Assembly: GCA_965206405.1 (NCBI GenBank)
Contig: CBDBJQ010000006.1
Span: 558,001 to 622,000 of the forward strand
From: CBDBJQ01 sp965206405
Lineage (GTDB): Bacteria > Pseudomonadota > Alphaproteobacteria > UBA8366
Reading direction: 5' to 3'
DNA length: 64,000 nt
The position numbers and the translations under genes are program-made. Under the pieces are notes generated by a model, which saw nothing but the letters and a program-made list of their open reading frames with translations, was not told the DNA's origin and ran no database searches. Of the stretch, positions 26,502 to 38,102 are shown in pieces (position 1 is the stretch's first letter; each line of letters begins with the position of its first letter).

Positions 26502-27371
26502 ATGAAACCCTCGCGTCTCGTTATGCCGTTTGTCGCGGCCTTCTGTCTGCTGGCTTCGTCGGCGCAGGGGCAGGGAACGACAGCCAGCCCCGGCACCATC
26601 GCTGCGAAGGTCAACGGGCAGCCAATCATGCTCGAGCAGGTTGTGAACCTGTTCCGCAGCCTGCCACGGCGGCAGCAGGAACTCGGTTTTGAAGCGCTCT
26701 ATCGAGATCTCGTCGAGCAACTGGTTTCCGACCATTTGCTGCTGGCCGAGGCCCGCAAGGAGAAGCTGGAAGAGAATCCGGAATTCAAACGGCTGATCGC
26801 AGAAGCCCGGGACAACATCATGCGCGATCTCATCCGGCACCGGATCGTCGAGGGCGAGGTTGACGAGAAGGCCGTCAGGGAGCGCTACGAGAAGGTCAAG
26901 GATAACTTCAAGCCGGGCGCCGAGGTGGCCGCCCGGCATATCCTGCTGCGGACCGAGGACGAGGCCAAGGACGTGATCAAGCGTCTCGGTGACGGCGAGG
27001 ATTTTTCGGTGCTGGCTCGCAAGGTGTCGATTGGTCCGTCGCGAAGCCGCGGCGGTGCGCTCGGCTATTTTCGGCGGGGTGAAATGGTTAAACCCTTTGC
27101 CGACGCCGCTTTCGATATGGATGTGGGCTCCTATTCGCGTGAGCCGATCAACACCGATTTCGGCTGGCATGTCATCAGGGTCGACGACCGCCGGGAGGCC
27201 CGGCTCGCCTCCTTTGATACGCTCGCCGGACAGATCAGACAGGCCCTGTCTCGTGAAGCGATCAGCAAACAGAGCAGACGGCTGAAAGAGGGAACCGATA
27301 TCATGCGCTATTCCCTCGATGGCCAACCCCTGAAGCCCGGAGACGGCGCGCCAGCGGCAGACAAGAAATAA
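26502..27371 (+). CDS. Parvulin-type peptidyl-prolyl cis-trans isomerase, exported
   Basis: A 289-residue protein with a signal peptide (KPSRLVMPFVAAFCLLAS, cleavage likely near residue 24), so it should work in the periplasm on newly exported proteins. An N-terminal SurA-like helical region is followed by a parvulin rotamase domain (around 145-240): AARHILLRTEDEAKDVIKRL, VSIGPSRSRGGALGYFRRGE, FGWHVIRVDDRRE. It ends in a lysine-containing tail. Start ATG at 26502. It is divergent from secA and upstream of argJ (7 bases). The domain is PpiC/SurA type; I do not assign a specific symbol because several paralogues usually exist. Confidence 0.9.
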   Translation: MKPSRLVMPFVAAFCLLASSAQGQGTTASPGTIAAKVNGQPIMLEQVVNLFRSLPRRQQELGFEALYRDLVEQLVSDHLLLAEARKEKLEENPEFKRLIAEARDNIMRDLIRHRIVEGEVDEKAVRERYEKVKDNFKPGAEVAARHILLRTEDEAKDVIKRLGDGEDFSVLARKVSIGPSRSRGGALGYFRRGEMVKPFADAAFDMDVGSYSREPINTDFGWHVIRVDDRREARLASFDTLAGQIRQALSREAISKQSRRLKEGTDIMRYSLDGQPLKPGDGAPAADKK

Positions 27372-27378
27372 TCGCCTC

Positions 27379-28599
27379 ATGCTCGAGATCTCTCCCCTGG
27401 CACCGGACCGCTTTCCCGACATCCCTCCCGTGCCCGGTGTGCGTATCGCCGGCTGTACCGCCGGCCTGAAGCAAAGCGGACGACCCGATCTGTTTTTTGC
27501 CGAGTTGGTCGAGGGAACCACGGCGTCCGGCGTCATGACACTCTCGAAATGCGCCTCGGCGCCGGTCGACTGGTGTCGCGCCATCCTGCCCCGGGGCCAC
27601 GCCCGGGCCGTCGTCGTCAATTCCGGCAACGCCAACGCCTTCACGGGTCGCCGTGGCGATACGACCGTGGCGTGCACGGCGGCATCTGCGGCGAAGCTGC
27701 TTGGTTGCGAGGCGCAGGATGTCTGGGTTGCCTCGACCGGCGTTATCGGGTTGCCGGTCGCTGAGGACCATATTGCCGCGCATCTGCCAATGGCAGCAGC
27801 GGCTCTCAATGAGACCGACTGGCTCGGCGCGGCGCGCGCGATAATGACTACCGACACCTTCCCAAAGGGCGCTTTCCGCCGAATCGGCGACGGTGCCGAC
27901 GGGGCGGTGCTCGCGGGCATCGCCAAGGGTTCGGGAATGATCGCTCCCAACCTTGGGACGATGCTGGCCTTTCTGTTCACCGACGCCGCCATTCCGGCGG
28001 CAGCGCTCCAGGAAACACTCGTTGCCGCAGTCGCCCGGTCGTTCAACAGCATCACCGTGGATAGCGACACGTCGACCAGCGACACGGTGCTCCTGTTCGC
28101 CACCGGCCAGGCAGCGGAATCGACCGCAGATCCGGCTTTCATGGATGCGTTTCGGGATGCGGTGGAAGCGCTTTGTGTCGATCTTGCAACCCAAATCGTC
28201 CGCGACGGCGAAGGGGCACAGAAGCTGATCACAATCGAGATCAATGGTGCTGAATCCGATCCTGCGGCACGGCGGATCGGGCTTGCGATCGGCAACTCGC
28301 CGCTGGTCAAGACAGCGATTGCTGGCGGCGACCCGAACTGGGGGCGGATCGTAATGGCGGTCGGCAAGGCCGGTGAGAAGGCGAACCGGGACGCCCTTTC
28401 GATCTCGCTGGGCGACCGGCCCGTCACCTTGCGGGGCGAGCGCGTCGAGGATTACGACGAAAGCACGGTCACTGCGCATATGGCGGGACAGGAAATTAAG
28501 ATTGCCGTCGATGTCGGCATCGGCGATGGCCAGGCGAGAATCTGGACCTGCGATCTGACCCACACCTATATCGATATTAACGCCGACTATCGGACCTGA
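27379..28599 (+). CDS. argJ: Glutamate N-acetyltransferase / amino-acid acetyltransferase (bifunctional ArgJ)
   Basis: Makes ornithine from N-acetylornithine while recycling the acetyl group to glutamate, in arginine biosynthesis. The precursor self-cleaves at the conserved Thr in KGSGMIAPNLGTMLAF (around residues 182-197), giving alpha and beta chains. Other family markers are NSGNANAFTGRRGD and GDPNWGRIVMAVGKAGE. The 406-residue length is right. The cleavage block has Gly in front of the nucleophile Thr where many ArgJ have Ala; this is a mild variation. It lies 7 bases after the isomerase gene and 4 bases before the GNAT-Nudix gene, so all three may be one operon. Confidence 0.95.
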   Translation: MLEISPLAPDRFPDIPPVPGVRIAGCTAGLKQSGRPDLFFAELVEGTTASGVMTLSKCASAPVDWCRAILPRGHARAVVVNSGNANAFTGRRGDTTVACTAASAAKLLGCEAQDVWVASTGVIGLPVAEDHIAAHLPMAAAALNETDWLGAARAIMTTDTFPKGAFRRIGDGADGAVLAGIAKGSGMIAPNLGTMLAFLFTDAAIPAAALQETLVAAVARSFNSITVDSDTSTSDTVLLFATGQAAESTADPAFMDAFRDAVEALCVDLATQIVRDGEGAQKLITIEINGAESDPAARRIGLAIGNSPLVKTAIAGGDPNWGRIVMAVGKAGEKANRDALSISLGDRPVTLRGERVEDYDESTVTAHMAGQEIKIAVDVGIGDGQARIWTCDLTHTYIDINADYRT

Positions 28600-28603
28600 C
28601 CGC

Positions 28604-29563
28604 ATGTTGGCCGGGGCGCCGGAGGAAACCGGCTGCTGGCAGGCCGGAATGCACTGGACCGGTACTCCGGTCGAGGGCGCGGGTCTGCGTTTCTGTCCAC
28701 CCGGTGCGGGTGACCACGATGTGCTCGCGGCACTCGGTGCCGGCCCGGAACTCCTTTCGTCTTTTCCCGGAAACCCCGCAAGCTCACCCGAGGGACTTCC
28801 TGGAGTTTTCCCCGCGCCGCCGGACAGGGTTGTTTTCACCGTTCTGCAACGCGTCGATGGCGCCGTTGCCGGTACTGCTGCGATCGACCGGCAGGGCGCC
28901 GACGGTCTCCTTGGGTGCTGGATCGCGCCTGCTTTCCGTGGCCGTGGCCATGGCGGTGCGACGGCACGACGCCTGACCCGGTTCGCCTTCCAGGATCTCG
29001 GCCTTGCAGCACTCAAGGCGACGCCCGCACAGGAACCCGCAGAAGAGAATGCCGCGGCGTGGCAACGGGCCCTCGACGGAGCCGGTTTCGCGCCAACCGG
29101 GGCGGCCGACGCGGGCGGGCTGCGCCGGCTCGAGGCGACGGCGTGGACAGCGGCGGCCTCGACCAAGCCGGTTGTCCTGGTCGTTGCCGCCGCTCTCGTC
29201 GATGTGGACGGCCGGGTGCTCGTCGCCCGGAGACCCGAGGGCAAGAGCATGGCCGGCCTCTGGGAGTTTCCCGGCGGCAAGGTTGCCGAAGGGGAGTCTA
29301 CCGAAGCGGCGCTGGTCCGCGAACTCGACGAGGAGCTCGGGATCCACACGAGGGAATCCTGCCTCGCGCCCTATGCCTTCGCGAGCCACGAATACGATGC
29401 GTTTCGGCTCCTGATGCCGCTCTATGTGTGCCGGGTGTGGAAGGGCGATCCGGTGGCCCGGGAGGGGCAGTCCCTGGCCTGGACACGGCCGCAGACACTG
29501 GCTGGCTGGCCGATGCCGCCGGCCGACGCGCCGCTGGTTGCCATGCTCTGCGATCTGCTCTGA
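28604..29563 (+). CDS. GNAT acetyltransferase-like / Nudix (MutT-type) fusion protein
   Basis: Two domains in 319 residues. Residues about 40-170 resemble a GNAT fold, with the acetyl-CoA loop GCWIAPAFRGRGHGGATA. Residues about 185-319 are a MutT-type Nudix hydrolase with a canonical Nudix box (starting GGKVAEGESTEAAL, followed by RELDEELGI), preceded by VLVARRPEGKSMAGLWEFP. MutT proteins remove 8-oxo-dGTP from the nucleotide pool; the acetyltransferase target is unknown. The gene follows argJ by 4 bases. It is the last core gene before the accessory island, whose left boundary lies 13 bases after its stop, so its native downstream sequence has been displaced. Confidence 0.88.
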   Translation: MLAGAPEETGCWQAGMHWTGTPVEGAGLRFCPPGAGDHDVLAALGAGPELLSSFPGNPASSPEGLPGVFPAPPDRVVFTVLQRVDGAVAGTAAIDRQGADGLLGCWIAPAFRGRGHGGATARRLTRFAFQDLGLAALKATPAQEPAEENAAAWQRALDGAGFAPTGAADAGGLRRLEATAWTAAASTKPVVLVVAAALVDVDGRVLVARRPEGKSMAGLWEFPGGKVAEGESTEAALVRELDEELGIHTRESCLAPYAFASHEYDAFRLLMPLYVCRVWKGDPVAREGQSLAWTRPQTLAGWPMPPADAPLVAMLCDLL

Positions 29564-29576
29564 AAAGTAGGCCAGG

Positions 29577-30770
29577 CCCCCTGTACATGACAGCAGGGGT
29601 GGTTGAGGGCGCTGATCTGTGTTTTCGTTGGGATTCTTCAGTAGCGCTGGAGCATCCCATGTCCGAACAGCGATCGACACTGTAGCGCGACACTCTGTGT
29701 GAGGAGCTATCTGACGGCCTGGCGCTGAGCAATAGCCGCCTTGAGACGCTCTGCCTTCTGGTGATTGGCATAGCCAGCGTTCGAACGATCAACTTGAGCT
29801 ACATTAGCGGCGAGATGCCAACGCAGGCCAAGGTTGAAAGTACCGACCGCCGATTGCAGCGTTTCTTTCAACATGTCCGCCTCGGGCAAGATTGGTCTGC
29901 CCGCTTGTTGTGCGTATGCTCGGGCTCTCCGGGAGTTGGAACCTGTGCCTTGATCGCACGAACCGGAAGATCGGGCGCAAAGAGATCAACCTTCTGGTTC
30001 TTGCCGTTGCCACGCGCTGTTATCGTGTGCCTCTGACCTGGAAGGTTTTGGGCAAGGCGGGCAACAGCAACACCAAAGAGCGCATTTCTTTGATGAAGTG
30101 CTATCTGGGTCTGTTCGGGTCCGAAAGCATCAAGTGCCTTTTGGCCGATCGTGAATTCATTGGCCTTGATTGGTTGATTTTCCTGCATGAACAGGACGTT
30201 CCATTCATCATCCGGGTAAAATCGAACCAGTAGGTGACGGGCGAAGATGGCGTCCGCCAAAGTTTGAGAACCTTGCCGCGCACCTGTCGTGGCCCGCGAA
30301 CAGTCACCGCCCACTTCGGAACGGTCGGGGACACCACGCCGGTTTGGCTGACCTTCGCAGCCAGGCGCATTAAGGGGAAGGAACTGCTCATCGTGGTGAG
30401 CAACCAACCGGCTCATCACGCCCTGACCTCCTATCGCAAACGCCGGGCCATCGAATGCTTGTTCGCCGAAGCAAAGACCAAGGGCTTCAGTCTGGAGGAT
30501 ATACGCCTCTCAATCGCGAAAAAGTTGAGCCCGCTGACCGGCCTCCTTGCCCTGGCCATGGCATGGGCCACAAAGGTATGGGCCGCAAAGATCGCTTCTG
30601 CCAAACCCGGAAGTCAGAAAAGCCCCCGAAAACCCCACGGGAGGTACGCAAAATCCATCTTCCGCATCGGTCTCGATGAAATCAGAAGGCTCTTACGAAC
30701 CCAGCCCGGACAAGCCTTCCGGCATTGGCCCAAAATCAAGCAGAAAGTCACATGAGTCATGTACAGGTGT
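29577..30770 (+). mobile_element. IS4-family insertion sequence, decayed
   Basis: The left end CCCCCTGTACATGAC (29577) and right end, read on the minus strand as ACACCTGTACATGAC (30770), match at 13 of 15 positions and form the terminal inverted repeats. The 1,194-base length suits the family. The single transposase gene inside is broken at three places. Confidence 0.75.
29659..30755 (+). pseudogene. IS4-family transposase, broken by two stops and a frameshift
   Basis: Reading from ATG 29659 gives MSEQRSTL, then TAG at 29683, then continuing sequence (RDTLCEELSDGLALSNSR, ESTDRRLQRFFQHVRL). A one-base frameshift near 29905-29912 moves the frame to VVRMLGLSGSWNLCLDRTN. A second in-frame TAG lies at 30231, after RVKSNQ, and the frame then runs to the stop at 30753. 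The DDE residues are visible across the pieces: Asp in LCLDRTN, Asp in CLLADREFIG, and the IS4 YREK-type block YRKRRAIECLFAEAK. Three independent lesions mean it cannot be active without reconstruction. Confidence 0.85.
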
Positions 30771-30891
30771 GGCCTTCTCCAAGTGACAGACCGTGGGTAC
30801 CGGGCACGGCGGACCCGGCCAATCAGCCAGCGGCAGCGCGATGATATGGTCATCTTAGCGCATACACTTCCTCCTTCAGACCACTTTCCAA

Positions 30892-33383
<2,492 letters not shown>

Positions 33384-33384
<1 letters not shown>

Positions 33385-34979
33385 CAGTCATCCGCCAGAT
33401 TGTCGAGCATATCCAAGTCCATCGGACGAACGATTTTCTCGACAAATGCGATTTCCTCGTCAGTCAGGCCGTATTTTTTGTAGAGTGCTTCATCCGTCCA
33501 ATGGCGATCCCAAGTTTGCATAGGAACCCATGAATAGGTGGAGCGTAAAGCATCTTGTGTAATCTTTCGAAGCGAAACCAGAAATCTGAAGAAGCGCGTA
33601 GAATAGTAACTATGGAAGCTATATGTGGCCTCCTCTGATGCAAAAAATCCGATGAAAAGATATGATTGCGTGCAAACTGTTTGGGGTCCAGATACGAAGC
33701 CTTTCCCGAGTATTTGGTGCGGGTGTGTTTCTCCTGCGCCATATGCTTTCGGCACGATCAACTTCCACTCAGGAATCATAAGTACGTTTTTTTTGATCAC
33801 AGCCGCGTCCACATAGCCGACGGTGCGCTTACCCTTCTTGATCAAATGTAGAAGCAAATCATTTTCGCTTGGTAGCTCTGTCCAACCGCTGTAATTTGTT
33901 GCAATTCCAAATGGTGTATCACCTGAAACGAGACCCAAGACACTTTCTTCTTGATGCTCTAGAACCTTGCGCAAAATCGAAAGCGCTTCCGCCTCTCTGA
34001 TGAGAACATCAAACTCGTCTAATGATCTGGATGCCTGCTGATACTCTTCTTTACCCACGACGCGCGTAATCCTGCACTGGCCCTTGCGCTCGTTATCCCA
34101 AAGAAAAAAGCAAATCCCTCCCTTGATCTGGACCCCGGCAAATGCATCGGTACTATTGGGAAAATCAGTAATGTGCGTGACGTTTCTACTGGAAATCATC
34201 TTTGCCCTAAAATCGTCTAAGCCTCGCCCGCCTGCCATCCAACGAGATGGTATGACCATACTCACGTATCGTGAGTCTACGTTAATCGCCTGCTCCACGA
34301 ACTTGTGATAAATTGACGAGTCACTGGTGCCACCAGCACCACCTGTCATTTGATACGGCGGATTGCCGATAACTACATCGAACTTCATGTCATCTCCGAA
34401 CCAATCGCATATTCCTGATTGGATTTTAGTTGCGTGAATAAACGCATATGCATGATTTTCCTTTGGTGCGAGTCGATCAAATATCTCCTTTGGAGCGCCA
34501 CAAATTTCACATTTTTTGCCATCCCAGTCATGCTGGACCCGTTCGAACCAGATATTTCCGGTCTCGGAATTGAACCCTCGCGTGATCGAATGTGGGCCAT
34601 TCGCGTGCTTGGAGCAATAAAGTGACCGTCGCGCCAGCATCGCTGTCAATTCGGTAATACCTATACCAAAAACCTGACGGGTCAGAATATGGTCAACTCG
34701 TGTTTGAAGGTCGGGAATTTCCGGTGCCAGTCCAGTGATCAGACGCTTGGTGATCTCGCGCAGGAACACGCCTGACTTGGCACATGGATCAAGGAAGGTG
34801 ACTTTAGAGTTTTCCCAAATACCTGCCCCATCATTGTCATTCGCCCAAGCGTCAGCGAGCGTATTAAGCATCCTGTTAGCGAACTCAGGCGGTGTAAACA
34901 CCTCGTCGTTGGACAAGTTAGCGATGCAGGATAGGACGTCTGGATTACGCCCACGTAGGGTAAAGGTGGCTTGGTTCAT
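33384..34979 (-). CDS. Adenine-specific DNA methyltransferase, Eco57I-like, with Cys-rich insert
   Basis: A 531-residue protein with the motif I variant TFLDPCAKSGVFLREI (61-76; Lys in place of the usual Gly) and the catalytic NPPYQ (206-210), so N6-adenine methylation is expected. The N-terminal NDEVFTPPEFANRMLN resembles the start of the smaller upstream protein, so the two look paralogous at the front. Between motifs I and IV are Cys122, His125, Cys157 and Cys160 (LYCSKHANG, KKCEICGA), a possible zinc knuckle. The C-terminal 300 residues probably hold target recognition. Start ATG at 34979 overlaps the previous stop (ATGA). A type IIG or type III-like modification role is likely; recognition site unknown. 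Confidence 0.85.
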
Positions 34980-35629
34980 GCTGCTGCCTCAGGCGTAGAG
35001 CCGTTTTGATTTGCAAGGTCCTTTATGGTCATCGGGGAATAGATTTTGGTTGATTTGAAAATTTCGTGGTTGCCGAGATCAGCAAACAAAGAGCCTTCGG
35101 CGTTGAATGCTGATGCGCCGGTAAGAACATCCAATCGAAAATCCCGGCGCTGGTACTTGCCCTTGCCGATATATCCCCATTCCGGAAAAGAAATCGGCGC
35201 ACCTTCTGCCGTTTTCATTGTGAGAGCATCGCCACGCACAAGGTTTGCGGACAACACATTCGAAGCGGCTCGGTAAAGGCAATCTTCAGACGATAGCCTG
35301 AGGTAGTCAGAAAGAACTTCGAGCATGTTTTCGCGGCATTCCTCGATGTTATCAGCCAGAAGCTCAATGCCGTAGGTGCACATCAAACCCAGAAGCGCGT
35401 AGTGTCGCTTGTTGAAGTCGAACTTGCCAAACTTAAGTTCAACCGCTGCCAGCTTTCGTTGTAGCACGGGTACAAGGAAGTTGCCACTGCCACATGCAGG
35501 CTCAAGAAAACGTGCGTCGATCCGTTCTGCTTCACCTTTTACAAGATCAAGCATCGCGTCCACCATCCAAGAGGGAGTGAAAACTTCACCGTGATCAGTA
35601 ACACGCTCCTTTGATTTTATCAGGTTCAT
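34976..35629 (-). CDS. Methyltransferase-fold protein lacking the NPPY motif
   Basis: A 217-residue protein, first in the three-gene operon. It has HGEVFTPSWMVDAMLDLV, a clean SAM-binding motif I (RFLEPACGSGNFLVPVL, 40-56), the motif II-like YGIELLADNIEECRENM and a motif III-like NLVRGDAL (129-136). The expected N/D-P-P-Y catalytic motif does not follow; instead the sequence runs SFPEWGYIGKGKYQRRDFRL and ends. It could be a structural or SAM-binding partner of the larger methyltransferase, or a shortened pseudoenzyme. The reading frame is intact and coupled to the next gene, which argues against simple decay. Start ATG 35629, with an IS256-derived sequence close upstream, so its native promoter may be lost. 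Confidence 0.8.
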   Translation of the reverse strand: MNLIKSKERVTDHGEVFTPSWMVDAMLDLVKGEAERIDARFLEPACGSGNFLVPVLQRKLAAVELKFGKFDFNKRHYALLGLMCTYGIELLADNIEECRENMLEVLSDYLRLSSEDCLYRAASNVLSANLVRGDALTMKTAEGAPISFPEWGYIGKGKYQRRDFRLDVLTGASAFNAEGSLFADLGNHEIFKSTKIYSPMTIKDLANQNGSTPEAAA

Positions 35630-35767
35630 AAATTTACTTACTGATTTATATTTAAACCGAGGTCTATAGTATTATTTGGTGGTGTCGTGAGTCTGGTAGA
35701 AATTTGAAGTTGGCGTAATCTCCGGGTGCATTTGAACCACTCAACTTGGCGGTAGGAGCCGCCTTAG

Positions 35768-37414
35768 CCCGGATATTTCATGAACAGGTACCGCTAAATC
35801 CCGTATTCGTGTTATGATTCAGTTGCTTAAAATGATCAAACACAAGGATTTAGCGGCGACAGATTGTACCCCCGATCAGCTGGAATTTCCAGCCTGTCGT
35901 AAACGCCGGGTAACCACCGGCTTCGATGGAGGTCATGTGACGAGCAACGGCGGCGTTTTGCTGCTGCGCGGAGCGGATCACCTGCCGGGATTGACGGCAT
36001 CGCTTGCCCGGATTGTCGCGCTACACCCGGCGGCTGTCCGACGACCGGCAGGCGGGCAAGGTTGAGCACAGTTTGCGGGATATGCTGCGGCAACGGATCT
36101 ACAGCCTGCCCCTGGGTTACGAGGACCTGAACGACCACGACGCCCTGCGCCACGACCAGGCATTGCAGACGGCGGCCGATCGGGATCAGCCGCTAGCCAG
36201 TCCGTCGACGTTGTGCCGGTTCGAGAACACGGCCGACCGCCAGGTGGCCTGGGCCGCGCACGAGGTTCTGATGGAGACCTTCATCGCCTCGTGCAAACAC
36301 CCGCCCGACGAACTGGTCCTCGACTTCGACGCCACCGACGATGCGGTTCACGGCCACCAGGAGGGCCGTTTCTTTCAGGCCTATTACGACCACGACTGTT
36401 TCCTGCCACTTTATGTGTTCTGTGGCAATCAGCTTCTGGTCAGCTACCTGCGGCCCTCGAACATCGACGGCGCCAAACACGCCAGGGCGATCCTGGCCCT
36501 GCTGGTGCGGCGCCTGCGCCAGGCCTGGCCGAAGGTGCGGATCATCCTGCGCGGGGATTCCGGCTTCTGCCGCCACCGCATGCTGGACTGGTGCGACCGG
36601 CATGATGTGGACTATGTCCTCGGCATCGCCAAGAATGCCCGCCTGAACGATCTGGCGGAGCCGTGGCTGGACCGGTCGGTCCGGGACTTTGAGGCGTCGG
36701 GGGAGAAACAGCGCCTGTTCGGCGAATTTACCTACGCCGCCGGCACCTGGCGCAGCGAACGCCGGGTCATCGCGCGGATCGAGCATTCGGCCAAAGGGGC
36801 CAACCCCCGCTATATCGTCACCAGCCTTCCGGGCAACGCACAGGCGTTGTACGAGGAACGATACTGCGCCCGCGGCGAGATGGAAAACCGCATCAAGGAA
36901 CAAACAACTCGATCTCTTCGCCGACCGCACCAGCTGCCACAAATGGTGGCCCAACCAGTTCCGCTTGCTGCTCTCCGCTCTCGCCTGCACCCTCATGGAA
37001 GCCATCCGCCGGATCGGCCTCACCGGCACCCGCATGGCCCGCGCCCAGTGCGGAACCATTCGCCTGCGCTTGTTGAAGATCGGCGCCATCATCCAGCGGA
37101 ACACCCGCCGGGTCCGCTTTATGATGTCCAGTGCCTGCCCCGACGAGGACCTGTTCCGCCTCGTCGCCAGCAGGCTGGTCCCACACTAGCCGGGCAAAAC
37201 CCCGGCTTCACCGTTCAGGGAAATGCGCGGGGCGCATGCGGCGCAGGTGCTTCCGCCTGCCCGCAATCCGCAAAAAGACCGGCTCAGCCGCCAAATATAC
37301 CGGCTGAACGCCAGGCTCTGCCCGGATACGCAGGAAATCTATGTCAGAGACACCACGAAAAGCCGAATTGAGGCGGAAAACCAACCCGCCGGACGTCTTC
37401 ATGAAATATTCGGG
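35768..37414 (+). mobile_element. IS1380-family insertion sequence with TTAG target duplication
   Basis: Terminal inverted repeats: CCCGGATATTTCATGAAC at 35768-35785 and, on the minus strand, CCCGAATATTTCATGAAG at 37414-37397 (16 of 18 identical). Directly outside both ends is TTAG (35764-35767 and 37415-37418), a 4-base target duplication. Removing the element and one TTAG restores a continuous leader into the IS256 transposase start. Length 1,647 bases is normal for the family. Confidence 0.85.
35814..37189 (+). pseudogene. IS1380-family transposase, two frameshifts
   Basis: The transposase runs across three frames. The first piece (35814 to about 36005-36035) has CRKRRVTTGFDGGHVTSNGG and LLLRGADHLPGLTASLA. 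The second piece (to about 36900) has VEHSLRDMLRQRIYSLPLGY, LDFDATDDAVHGHQEG, ILRGDSGFCRHRML and YVLGIAKNARL, including the DDE Asp residues. The third resumes with QLDLFADRTSCHKWWPNQFR and ends at TAG 37187. Two frameshifts inactivate it, though the intact ends and target duplication show that insertion was relatively recent. Confidence 0.85.
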
Positions 37415-37429
37415 TTAGGAGATCACACC

Positions 37430-37940
37430 ATGACGAACACTACAGCAACCTCAGCCTTTTTGCTACTTGCGCATGGAGACGGCTACGATCCGATTGAGGA
37501 TCGGCTTCGCGCGAACATTCGATCGATGATCGAAGCGGTTTTTGAAGAAGAGCTTGAGGGTCTCCTTGGCCGCTGTCGCTACGGACAGTTGGGCGCGGGC
37601 CAGAAGGGCTATCGTAACGGGCACCGTGAACGCGAGATCATTGGAACATTTGGTTCAGAGAAGATCAGCGTGCCGCGTGCACGTATCGAACAAGAAGATG
37701 GGTGGGTTACGGAATGGCGCTCCAAGGCCTTGCCTGGTTATCAACGTCTGACGAAGGAGGCGGAAGCGCTGATTGCGGCGGTTTATTTATCAGGGACCAA
37801 TACCCGCCGGGTGAAGCGCGCGCTCTATGGGCTGTTCAAGGGCGCTGTGAGCAAAGGCGTGGTGAGCCGGGCGTAGCGGAAGGTGAAGACGGACTGGGAG
37901 GCGTGGTGCGCACGCAGCCTTGTGGATGAGGATATCGTTC
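37430..37940 (+). pseudogene. IS256-family transposase, truncated fragment
   Basis: ATG 37430 begins MTNTTATSAFLLLAHGDGYD, then IEAVFEEELEGLLGRCRYG, GYRNGHREREIIGTFGSEKI and TEAEALIAAVYLSGTNTRRV-like sequence, the N-terminal part of a mutator-type transposase. An in-frame TAG at 37874 replaces an expected Trp in SRA-RKVKTDWEAW. The frame then continues to DEDIVR at 37940, where it meets the IS4 terminus and stops. About 170 of an expected 400 residues remain, so it is a 3'-truncated remnant. Its leader carries the IS1380 insertion. The presumed 5' end of this IS256 element lies near 35690, next to the methyltransferase operon; I could not fix its terminal repeat. Confidence 0.82.
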
Positions 37941-38021
37941 GATGCTCCATCGTTACTGAAGAATCCCAACGGAAATCACAGATCAGCGCCCTCAACCACA
38001 CCTACTGTCGTGTACAGGGGG
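37941..38021 (-). mobile_element. IS4-family terminus, 81-base remnant
   Basis: The reverse complement begins CCCCCTGTACACGACAG and matches 29577-29656 with about 7 differences, including one single-base indel. Only the 5' terminus survives; it abuts the truncated IS256 gene. It forms the right end of the island. Confidence 0.82.
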
Positions 38022-38070
38022 CCAGGATCTCATCTTCGAAGCCCGCCTCTCGTTTTCCCCGGAGCTTTTC

Positions 38071-38102
38071 CCGGCGTGTTATTGCCCCGGCGTGTTATTG
38101 CC
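38071..38102 (-). repeat. 16-bp tandem repeat over the stop of the membrane-protein gene
   Basis: Two perfect copies of CCGGCGTGTTATTGCC (38071, 38087), followed by a partial third. The repeat spans the stop codon of the gene ending at 38095. Confidence 0.9.

Noticed and set aside
26145..28427. Very long open frame antisense to ppiC and argJ
   Set aside because: It lies opposite two well-supported genes and has a low-complexity Ser/Arg/Ala composition expected of a GC-rich shadow frame. The same applies to 27301-29349 and 7443-8756.
30231..30233. Programmed readthrough or amber recoding in the IS4 transposase
   Set aside because: A second stop at 29683 and a frameshift near 29905 in the same gene make ordinary decay the simpler explanation.
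36895..36910. Programmed frameshift in the IS1380 transposase
   Set aside because: IS1380 elements normally encode one uninterrupted frame, and a second shift exists near 36010-36035; no slippery heptamer was seen.
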